Position numbers and translations under genes: made by a program
Assembly (NCBI GenBank): GCA_964392965.1
Contig: CAYMSA010000002.1
Coordinates: 1 to 56,210 of the forward strand
Source: CAYMSA01 sp964392965
GTDB taxonomy: Bacteria; Actinomycetota; Coriobacteriia; Anaerosomatales; Anaerosomataceae
DNA length: 56,210 bases
Reading direction: 5' to 3'
Shown: in pieces, positions 6,621-14,005 of the stretch
Layout: every line of letters begins with the position of its first letter
Numbering within the stretch: the first letter of the stretch is position 1
The notes under the pieces: generated by a model
The model's database searches: none
The model's input: the letters and a program-made list of their open reading frames with translations, nothing else
Told to the model about the DNA's origin: nothing

Positions 6621-8492
6621 CTAGAAGGTGACGACAGGCATCTGGCGCTTCGAAAGCGCCATCGAACCGTCCTCGGCACGCGAAACCGCAATCATGCACG
6701 CCCAGTTGGTGTCGTCCTTCTCCGGGAAGTCCACGCGCAGGTACTGGCCGCGGGTCTCCTCGCGCATGAGCGTCGCCTTCACGCTTGCCTCGGCGATCTC
6801 GAGCATGTTGTAGTTCTCGATGGCCTGCTTCCAGTCCATGTTGTAGGTCATCGTCTTCGTGCCGACGACCATCTTGGGCAGATCCTCGGTGCGGATGCGG
6901 GCGAGTTCGGCCACGGCGGCCTCAAGAGCGGGCTTGTCCCGCAGCACGCCGAGGCAGGGCTCGCAGGCTTTCTGGATCTTCTGACGTACTGTCGGCGGGC
7001 GCAGCCCGTCGCTCACTTCACGCGTACGGAGTTCGTGAAGCCGCGCGTATTCGTCGGCAACCGGAGTCCAGTCGATTGTCTCGGGAGCCGAGAAGCCATT
7101 GAGGTACTCAAGTGCGCAGCGAGTGGCGTAGGATCCGAAGACGTTGTTCATGTTCACGCTCGTGCCGCCGCTCTCGCCGTAGACACCCGCGCCACGGACG
7201 CAGAAGAGGCCAGGCAGCTCGGCGCACATCATCTTCTTGTCGATGACCGGGGCGCCGCCGTGCTCGTACATCTCAAAGCCGATCTCGAGCGGCTCGGCCG
7301 TGACGTCAATCCCGAAGCTATCCTTGAACAGATCGATCGAGCGCGCATAGCACTCGCGGAAGCTGGCGAGCGTCTCAGGGGCGCTGAGGTCGATGAGCAC
7401 GCCACCGCTCGCCGTCCCACGGCCCGCCGCAATCTCCTTGGCGAGCGTCTGATTGAAGAACGGACGGTCATACTGGAAGCGATCGATATCATCCTGAGTG
7501 ACGTCGGCAAGCATCGTGTTGCCGTCCTTGTCCAGGATGTACTCCCACTCGTTGGCGTCAGCGCCAAGACCTGAGTTGAACGCATACGCGATGCCCGTGG
7601 GATACGTGGTGATCAGGTCGTACGACGCATACTCGCAGTCGCCGAGCGGAGCGCCGTGCCGATAGGCCGCAACCTCGATGTCCGACGTGTTGTCCGGGCT
7701 GCCGAAGGTGCGTGCGGCAACCGTGCTCCAGCCATAGATCCAGCCGTTTGAGCCGGCGGCGAGAATCGTCGCATCGGCACGATAGACGCGCATCTCGCCA
7801 CTCGGCAGGTGGATGCCCATTGCGCCGAGGCACACGCCATCGTTCACGAGGACTTCGGTCAGCATCACGCGATCGTGAATCGTGATCATCTGCGATTGTG
7901 CCAGCTTGTCCTGGCTGTGGCGCGGGAAGCAGCCTTCGACGCCCTTGATCTGCGGGTAGTCAATGGTCAGCTTCACGGAACCGTCTTCGTTACGGCGCGG
8001 CGCCGTCTGACCCTGGTTCATGAGCATGCTGAGCGCGTCGGCGTTCGGGTCGGTGAGATACGCTTCTTTCGCCGCCTCCTGGTTGGTCAGGCGCATGAAG
8101 GTCGCCTGCTTCGGGATCATGTCCACCGACGGACACCAGGTGTAGATGACGTCCCAGTTCATGCCGGCGCCGCCGCTGAAGCCGTACGGGCCCTTGTCCA
8201 CGAGCGTGACGGTCTTCCCGCTCTTGATCGCCTCATAGGCTGCGGAGAGTGCGCCAAAACCACCGCCAATGATGAGCAGGTCCGTGTCGTAGACGGCGAA
8301 GTGCGCATCCACGGCGGCAGCGCCATCGCCGCCATCAGTTCCGCCATCGGACGCACAGCCAGTCAGACCCAGACCAGCCCCGGCGAGTACCGCCACGCCC
8401 GCCAGTGCCCCGCCGCCCTTCAGGAACGCCCGGCGAGAAAGACCCTCGCCCTCCGCGTGGACATGACCGACGCGAGTCTCTTTGTCGTCCAT
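6621..8492 (-). CDS. Tat-exported, lipobox-bearing FAD flavoprotein reductase subunit
   Basis: A 623-residue FAD-binding protein of the fumarate reductase/AprA-like family. It starts with a twin-arginine signal (SRRAFLK, Arg20-Arg21), a hydrophobic stretch and a lipobox LTGC at Cys46, so it is likely anchored outside the membrane. The dinucleotide fold is LLIIGGGFGALSAA (about 72-85), and the FAD-binding end is GGTSVNMNNVFGSYAT. ATG 8492 has AAGGGG upstream. With the iron-sulfur gene behind it, it forms a two-subunit reductase without a cytochrome b. The electron acceptor is unknown; fumarate, acrylate-type enoates or an oxyanion are all possible. Confidence 0.85.
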   Translation of the reverse strand: MDDKETRVGHVHAEGEGLSRRAFLKGGGALAGVAVLAGAGLGLTGCASDGGTDGGDGAAAVDAHFAVYDTDLLIIGGGFGALSAAYEAIKSGKTVTLVDKGPYGFSGGAGMNWDVIYTWCPSVDMIPKQATFMRLTNQEAAKEAYLTDPNADALSMLMNQGQTAPRRNEDGSVKLTIDYPQIKGVEGCFPRHSQDKLAQSQMITIHDRVMLTEVLVNDGVCLGAMGIHLPSGEMRVYRADATILAAGSNGWIYGWSTVAARTFGSPDNTSDIEVAAYRHGAPLGDCEYASYDLITTYPTGIAYAFNSGLGADANEWEYILDKDGNTMLADVTQDDIDRFQYDRPFFNQTLAKEIAAGRGTASGGVLIDLSAPETLASFRECYARSIDLFKDSFGIDVTAEPLEIGFEMYEHGGAPVIDKKMMCAELPGLFCVRGAGVYGESGGTSVNMNNVFGSYATRCALEYLNGFSAPETIDWTPVADEYARLHELRTREVSDGLRPPTVRQKIQKACEPCLGVLRDKPALEAAVAELARIRTEDLPKMVVGTKTMTYNMDWKQAIENYNMLEIAEASVKATLMREETRGQYLRVDFPEKDDTNWACMIAVSRAEDGSMALSKRQMPVVTF

Positions 8493-8715
8493 GCAAACCC
8501 CTTCCCTCAACAGACACACTCCGGGCGCATTCTGCACCCCTCCGCTCTGCATTCTAGGAACGGGCTTAAGCATCGATAAGGTTACAGGTTGTATCGGGCG
8601 TCAGGCCGAGTAGTACAATGCGCCCTCCGTGTAAGGCCGCAGCTTGCAAACAACGGGGTACGTACTACTCTGGAGGGGCCTGGGGTCGAACTCGCATGTA
8701 TGATCGGAGGCGATT

Positions 8716-9360
8716 ATGAACGACAGGGTCTTCATTCTTCAGCCGAGTTTCGAGATGAAGATGCGGATTCTGCATGCAGTTGATCGGCCGCTTACGGACA
8801 TCACGGTGCAGGAGATCTGCGACAACTGCGGGATATCGCGCCAGACCTTCTACTATCACTTTCAGAGCAAGCAGGATATCGCCTACTGGCATGCGGACTT
8901 CTGCCAGCAGCTGTATCTGGATGAGATCGGCCGCACGCTTGCCTGGACGGAAGGACTACACAGCCACTTCAACATGCTTGCCGAGGAACGCGTCTTCTAC
9001 CAGTTCGTGGTCACTCACACAAACCCGCATCCCGGTGATGGCGCCCGGATGATTGCCCACCGCGAACAGACGCTCCTTAGGACGCTTGCGGAATACCACG
9101 GGATAGCCGACCCCACGAGCACTCTTCGCTTCTGCGTGAAGGCATACGCGCATGTGGAGAGTACATTCGCCATCCAGTGGTTCCGCCGCGGAATGGACAC
9201 CGACTCGGATGAGTTCGCCGAGATGATCGAAGCAACAGTTCCGCGAGAGCTCTATGACCTGCTGAACGTAGCTCCGGCGCATCACCCCGTCATCCAGCCG
9301 CTGGCTACCGGCAGGACCGCCCGCACACAGCACGATCGCGACGAAGAGGTCAGGGCGTAG
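8716..9360 (+). CDS. TetR-family transcriptional regulator
   Basis: A 214-residue protein with an N-terminal TetR helix-turn-helix (ITVQEICDNCGISRQTFYYHFQSKQDI, about 27-55) and an all-helical ligand domain. The ATG has GGAGG seven bases before it. It is divergent from the flavoprotein operon at 8492 across 223 bp and reads towards the second flavoprotein at 9675. TetR proteins usually repress neighbours until a small molecule binds, so the likely target is one or both reductases. The ligand is unknown. A plus-strand transcript could continue into 9675 after a 314-bp gap, but that gap also has its own ribosome site and a hairpin. Confidence 0.9.
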   Translation: MNDRVFILQPSFEMKMRILHAVDRPLTDITVQEICDNCGISRQTFYYHFQSKQDIAYWHADFCQQLYLDEIGRTLAWTEGLHSHFNMLAEERVFYQFVVTHTNPHPGDGARMIAHREQTLLRTLAEYHGIADPTSTLRFCVKAYAHVESTFAIQWFRRGMDTDSDEFAEMIEATVPRELYDLLNVAPAHHPVIQPLATGRTARTQHDRDEEVRA

Positions 9361-9674
9361 ACCGGGTCTCCACGGTTCCGCACCTCCCGGCTCCTGCCTC
9401 AGCAGATTCGCTCAGATCGCATGCGTAGCTACCGAGGCCGACCGCGAGTCATCAAATTCGTGTACACGCGCCCCGGCAGCCTCGGCCCAAAGATGCACAC
9501 ATTCGTTGACGACAACGCTGCGGCACCCCGCTTCTATTCAGTTGGTGCCCGAAATCATCGCGGGTGCCGACACACACTCACTGGCAGGAGGACTGACAAA
9601 GGAGGAGGCCCGTCGGGCAAACGGGCGCGACGCTAGAGCGGATTATGTGGATGTGAACACAAGGAGGAGAGACC
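9361..9674 (+). promoter_or_regulatory. Leader region of the second flavoprotein gene
   Basis: There is no gene in these 314 bases. A small hairpin GCCCGT/ACGGGC (9608-9613 and 9621-9626) lies about 50 bases before the start, and AAGGAGGAG precedes the ATG at 9675. I did not find a convincing promoter. A regulator site for the TetR or LuxR neighbour is plausible here. Confidence 0.35.
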
Positions 9675-11330
9675 ATGGGTTCCGTAATACGTGAGAACGA
9701 GGGCCTGACCCGCAGGAGCTTCATTCGGGGCGCCGCCGCGATCGGGGGCACCGTAGCGGCGGCAGGACTGCTCAGCGCATGTTCAAACGAGACCGCAGCA
9801 GTGGCACCGAGCGGACTACCCGAGACATGGGACTACGAGGCAGACGTGGTCATTGTTGGCTACGGTGGAGCAGGTGCCGCAGCTGCATGGGAGGCCCTGA
9901 GCGCTGGCTCAAGCACGCTCATTCTTGAGCGCTTCAGTAAGGCGGGCGGCAGCACCAACATCTGCGGCGGCTTCATCTACCTCGGCGGCGGTACACCGCT
10001 GCAGAAGGCGCTCGGCTTCGAGGACACGCCCGACAACTACTACAACTACATGGTGGCCTCCGGAGGCCCCGGCGTTAGCGAAGAGCACTGCCGCGTGCTA
10101 GCGGATAGCTCCGTTGACCTGTACGACTGGCTCGTGAACACCCTGGGCGTCGTCTTCAATGAATCCTTCCAGCCCCGTTGGCCGGAAGCGCCAAACTACG
10201 ACGCCGGCCTCACGTGCTCAGGCGACGAGTACTCGAGTGATTTCTCAAGCGCTGCTGAGCCGATGCCGCGCGGTCACTGGGTTTTCGGCTACGACACGCC
10301 GGAGGGCGCGCTCACGGGCGCGAAGAACGGCTCCGGCTTCTTCCAGCCGCTCCTAGCGGCGGTCGAGGCCATGGGACCCGAGGTTCTATACAATACGCCG
10401 GCCACGCGGCTTGTCTATCACTCGGAGCTCGACCGGGTTGTTGGCGTAGTTGCTGAGAGCGAAGACGGCGAAGTCTTCGTCAAGGCAAATAAGGCCGTCA
10501 TCTTGACAGCCGGCGGCTTCGCAAAGAACGAGGAAATGGTCAAGCAGTACTGCCCCGAGATCATCGGCAGTTTCGTCATCGGCACGGAAGGTGACGACGG
10601 CAAGGGTATCCGTATCGGCCAGGGCGTTGGCGGCGACGTAGCCCACATGCAGGACGCGTACGGCAACCTGACCTGCGACAGCCTGATGAGCCGCGACAGC
10701 TGGGGCGGCGGTCCGCTCTCGTTTGGGATCCTTGTCAACCAGCGTGGCCAGCGGTTCTTCTCGGAAGACCACTACCACTCATTTGCGCCGATCGCGATGC
10801 GGACGCCGTACTTCTACACTGACTACTCACCCGCATACCTTGTCTGCGACAACGACGCAATCCAATTGCTCGCCGAGGACAAGCGCCCGTCTGCGGAGAA
10901 CAAGAAGCTAGCGGCGACCGCCGACACGATCGAAGCCCTTGCCGCCGCTATCGGCACGCCAGCTGGCGCGCTCGAGGCCACAGTCGCGTACTACAACGAG
11001 CATGCAGCCAAAGGCGAGGACCCTGTATTCGGCAAGTGGCCAGCATATATCAAGCCGATCGCAACGCCTCCGTTCTTCGCGGTTGTGGCGTCGTCACTCG
11101 GTGGCACGTTCACGTTTGGCGGCCTGAAGATCAACACCAACGCGCAGGTCATCAGCGCCCTCACGCAAGAGCCAATTGCGGGCCTGTACTCGGCCGGACG
11201 TAACGCGAACGACGTCATCGCCACAAACTATCAAGGCAGCGGCACGGCTATAGCCAGCAACTACACATTCGGCAGAATCGCGGGCAAGAACGCGGCGGCC
11301 GAGGCTAGCTGGGCAGCCGCTGAGGAGTAA
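9675..11330 (+). CDS. Tat-exported, lipobox-bearing FAD-dependent oxidoreductase
   Basis: A 551-residue FAD_binding_2 protein. The signal has TRRSFIRG (Arg13-Arg14), then LLSAC with a lipobox Cys at 36. The Rossmann motif VVIVGYGGAGAAAA (58-71) and the C-terminal FAD motif GLYSAGRNANDVIATNYQG define the flavocytochrome c/3-ketosteroid dehydrogenase-like superfamily. No heme CxxCH or FMN-attachment domain is present, so electrons must come from a separate donor. In Coriobacteriia such orphan flavoproteins often reduce specific organic acceptors, and a membrane LuxR regulator follows, as here. Reduction of an activated C=C bond is the best guess; the substrate cannot be read from sequence. Confidence 0.87.
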   Translation: MGSVIRENEGLTRRSFIRGAAAIGGTVAAAGLLSACSNETAAVAPSGLPETWDYEADVVIVGYGGAGAAAAWEALSAGSSTLILERFSKAGGSTNICGGFIYLGGGTPLQKALGFEDTPDNYYNYMVASGGPGVSEEHCRVLADSSVDLYDWLVNTLGVVFNESFQPRWPEAPNYDAGLTCSGDEYSSDFSSAAEPMPRGHWVFGYDTPEGALTGAKNGSGFFQPLLAAVEAMGPEVLYNTPATRLVYHSELDRVVGVVAESEDGEVFVKANKAVILTAGGFAKNEEMVKQYCPEIIGSFVIGTEGDDGKGIRIGQGVGGDVAHMQDAYGNLTCDSLMSRDSWGGGPLSFGILVNQRGQRFFSEDHYHSFAPIAMRTPYFYTDYSPAYLVCDNDAIQLLAEDKRPSAENKKLAATADTIEALAAAIGTPAGALEATVAYYNEHAAKGEDPVFGKWPAYIKPIATPPFFAVVASSLGGTFTFGGLKINTNAQVISALTQEPIAGLYSAGRNANDVIATNYQGSGTAIASNYTFGRIAGKNAAAEASWAAAEE

Positions 11331-11381
11331 GGTCGTTTCGCTCTCCAGGGTGCCGGTTGGCCTTCCGGAGTCAGTCTGACA

Positions 11382-11421
11382 GGGAAGCCCCTTTCCGCTG
11401 GAACGCGGGATGGGGCTTCCC
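11382..11421 (+). terminator. Hairpin terminator after the flavoprotein
   Basis: A perfect ten-base stem GGGAAGCCCC/GGGGCTTCCC with a 20-base loop lies 51 bases past the stop codon. There is no strong T run after it. Confidence 0.65.
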
Positions 11422-11575
11422 TGTGTGCTGCCTTGATGCGCTCCATACGTAGTGCATCCCGGTAGGCGGGCCGCGCTCTCGAAGTGGCCAGACGGTGCCC
11501 TTTCAGTTCGCTTTCTGTAGAATCACTAGCGTCCCTGCTAGCGATCGCGGAACCATTCAGATGACTGGAGTGGGC

Positions 11576-13042
11576 ATGCCGAGGCTGCGCGGCACTCAGG
11601 ACTTCCTCATCGTGCTCTCCGTGGCGTCACACGCGTCCTGGTGGCTCGTGTCGCTTTCGATCAACGTCATGAGCGCCTGGTTCTTCCCGGTCATGCAGGA
11701 AATGCCCCACGTCTCTGGGAACGCACGGCTCATCCAGCTCGCAGCCTCTGTGGTCGTGCAGGTCATCGGCATCGCTGTCTGGCGTCGTTTTGCGCCATTC
11801 TGGGAGCGGCGCACCCTTGCCATGGCGGCCTGGCTAACCACGTCCATCGGCGGTCTGCTTTTCGGACTCGCCGGTTTTGGGATGGTGAATTCCGAACTGG
11901 TCTTCTACGTGGGTGCCGCGCTTGTTGGCATCGCAACACCGCCGGTGTGGTGGTGGTGGGCCGAACTCACGGGCACCATGCAGACGCGCATCATCGGCGC
12001 TTCGGTTGCGTGCGCCATCATCCTCGGATCAGCACTCTACGTCGCGTGCGCGGTCGTAGCGCCGGTTTCACCAATGGCGGTGCTTTCGCTCTTGGCACTC
12101 ATGCCGCTGACCTCTGCACTCCTGCTCGCAATCGCTTGGAAACGTTTCCCCACTGCGGCCTCAGTTAGCATCATTACCCCAGCTACGGGGTTCCGGATGC
12201 CCACCCCGCTCTTCCGGGGAGTCCTCGTCTACAGCCTGATCCTGGGGTTCGTTGTGAGCATGAGCGTGTCGCTCAGCGCAGCGCAGCCGGTCTTCGCGGG
12301 CCAGACACGAACCATCGGCGAGATTGTCGCCGCTTCAGTTCTGCTCGCGGGTGTGGTCTTCTTCAGGCGGGATCTCGATCTTGGCAAGTTGCAGCGTCCG
12401 GTTCTGCCGTTGGTGGTGCTCAGCTTCCTGCTGATCCCGGTTCTCGCGACACGACCAGCCTTCCTTGTCGGGGGAGTGTTCTTCGGGTTCCGCTACTTCT
12501 ATATGCTGATGCTGATCATCTACGCCGATCTGATCAAACGCATGCCTGCGCCGGGCTCGGCAGTGCTCATCTGGGGTTCCCTCGCCTCGTGCGCCGGGCA
12601 GATACTGAGCGGCCTTGCCTACTCGGCCTTGTCTGCGCACGTTGCTCTCTCGAATTCCGTGGTCACTGTGGTCTCGATCGTGGTGACGCTCGCAGCGATC
12701 CTCTCAAGCACGTACTTCCTGACCGACCGCAACATCCAGACGTGCTGGGGCACGGTTGTACCCGAAATCGCGGCTAGACCCGACACCTCCAGGCAAGACC
12801 GCGGCAGCGAACTGACCAACACGTATGGGCTGACCCCGCGGGAGCATGAAGTGATGATGTTGTTGTCCGAGGGTAAGAACGCGAACCAGGTTGCCGAGCT
12901 TCTCGTAGTCTCGGTCCCTACCGCCAGAACACACATACACCGAATCTACGAGAAGCTCGGTATCCACTCGCAGACGGAACTGATGGCGATTCTTGACGGC
13001 ATCAGACAGCCAGGGATCCCAGCGACCGGTACACGCCCGTGA
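11576..13042 (+). CDS. Membrane-embedded LuxR-type transcriptional regulator
   Basis: About 488 residues. Roughly the first 400 form about 12 membrane segments (for example LIVLSVASHASWWLVSLSI and PVLPLVVLSFLLIPVLA). The last 65 are a LuxR helix-turn-helix: GLTPREHEVMMLLSEGKN, then LVVSVPTARTHIHRIYEKLGI. This architecture is common beside reductase genes in Coriobacteriia, where it is thought to sense a substrate in or at the membrane. I chose ATG 11576 because GGAG lies five bases upstream; ATG 11561 in the same frame is possible. It follows the flavoprotein by 245 bp and a terminator, so it likely has its own promoter and regulates that gene. Confidence 0.9.
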   Translation: MPRLRGTQDFLIVLSVASHASWWLVSLSINVMSAWFFPVMQEMPHVSGNARLIQLAASVVVQVIGIAVWRRFAPFWERRTLAMAAWLTTSIGGLLFGLAGFGMVNSELVFYVGAALVGIATPPVWWWWAELTGTMQTRIIGASVACAIILGSALYVACAVVAPVSPMAVLSLLALMPLTSALLLAIAWKRFPTAASVSIITPATGFRMPTPLFRGVLVYSLILGFVVSMSVSLSAAQPVFAGQTRTIGEIVAASVLLAGVVFFRRDLDLGKLQRPVLPLVVLSFLLIPVLATRPAFLVGGVFFGFRYFYMLMLIIYADLIKRMPAPGSAVLIWGSLASCAGQILSGLAYSALSAHVALSNSVVTVVSIVVTLAAILSSTYFLTDRNIQTCWGTVVPEIAARPDTSRQDRGSELTNTYGLTPREHEVMMLLSEGKNANQVAELLVVSVPTARTHIHRIYEKLGIHSQTELMAILDGIRQPGIPATGTRP

Positions 13043-13370
13043 CCGACGACAACCACACATCCGCTTTCCACACGATGCACGTCTTCGACACGGGCGGCAT
13101 GCGCATCCTGAGCTTCGAAAGCAACCGCCAGCCGTTGATGTGCCTCGCCGACCCGTACGACACCGACATCGAGTGCGTCGGCTACATGCATCTTCCGCTC
13201 GCCGTGGCGCCGCGCACCACGCGCGCTCATGATCGGCCTCGGCGGGGGCTCGATTGTCAAGCGCACGCGGCGCGACTACCCGTGGCTGTCGATTGAGGCA
13301 ATTGAGCTCGATCCAGAGGCTATGGACGTGGCACGCACCTTCTTTGCACTGCCGACGGAAGCCCCTTCCT
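13039..13370 (+). pseudogene. Frameshifted, truncated spermidine synthase-like gene
   Basis: The first frame begins with an ATGA-like overlap of the LuxR stop region and reads HVFDTGGMRILSFES and CVGYMHLPLAVAP, typical of spermidine-synthase-like methyltransferase-fold proteins. Near 13225 the match moves to the next frame: ALMIGLGGGSIVKR, then YPWLSIEAIELDPEAMDVARTFFALP. Similarity ends near 13370, about 110 codons in, where foreign sequence takes over. The SAM/dcSAM-binding glycine motif is present but the catalytic half is missing. It is dead by a one-base frameshift plus truncation. Confidence 0.75.
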
Positions 13371-13810
13371 GGGTGAACCCAGATCTCCCACATGAATCCA
13401 GGTCATCCTGTCAGGATCCCTGCCTGGGAAACGCCGAGTGTGCGCCCGCGCGCACGAGTGCGCTACCGCTCCTGCAGACGGCCCAACTTTGCTCCCACTG
13501 CGGCGGCGTATCAGCTCAAACGGGTCACTTCAGACCGATTGACGCTGTCCCGCCACTCGACATGGAGTCGATCCACCAAACGCAACCGGGTTTGCAGCAG
13601 TTAGTCGCACACCGCCGAGCGTCCGTGAGCGCTCGCAAGTACGCCAAGCGCCCACGGACGTACACCACTTCCCGGCTCATCAGAGTCCAGGGCTGGGTCC
13701 GCACCTGCGGCCTTGGTCAACTACGTGGCTACCGAACAAGCGGGGTAGACTCCCTCAAGCAAGGAGTCCACCCCATGCGCGTCTTCTGCGTCGGTCCGAA
13801 GACGAGGCCG
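13371..13810. other. Unassigned stretch with a hairpin, possible insertion scar
   Basis: Similarity to the spermidine synthase relative stops abruptly here. One plus-strand frame stays open to 13957, with a CSHCGG motif, but I recognise no family. A hairpin GGGGTaGACTCC/GGAGTCcACCCC lies at 13742-13775. It could be the shared terminator of the convergent genes or the end of a degraded mobile element. Confidence 0.35.
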
Positions 13811-14005
13811 TTAGAGAATCTCGATCGAGCTCAAGTCAAGCCACATACCATGTGCACTCGCGAGCTTCTCGCAGCGCTCCTTCTTAAGAACACGGAGGCC
13901 TGGTACATTCCTCCACGAATCGATGACAATCCCATCTTCATCAACAACATACGTTGATCTGCAACGATTCGAGCAACGTGCACACCTGTGGTAGATCTCC
14001 GTCAC
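13811..14005 (-). CDS. Small Cys-rich protein translationally coupled to the molybdoenzyme
   Basis: A 64-residue protein starting VTEIYHRCARCSNRC. The GTG start shares its first base with the TAG stop of the molybdoenzyme gene (sequence TAGTG), so it should be translated by re-initiation. It has CxxCxxxC near the N-terminus and one more Cys (KERCEKL) further on, enough for a zinc or iron site. It has no signal peptide or membrane segment. I do not recognise the family. Its place as the last gene of the operon suggests a chaperone, maturation factor or electron-transfer helper of the upstream enzyme. Confidence 0.7.
   Translation of the reverse strand: MTEIYHRCARCSNRCRSTYVVDEDGIVIDSWRNVPGLRVLKKERCEKLASAHGMWLDLSSIEIL

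Noticed and set aside
6588..7574. 328-residue plus-strand open frame
   Set aside because: Antisense to the Tat flavoprotein, which has a complete FAD fold.
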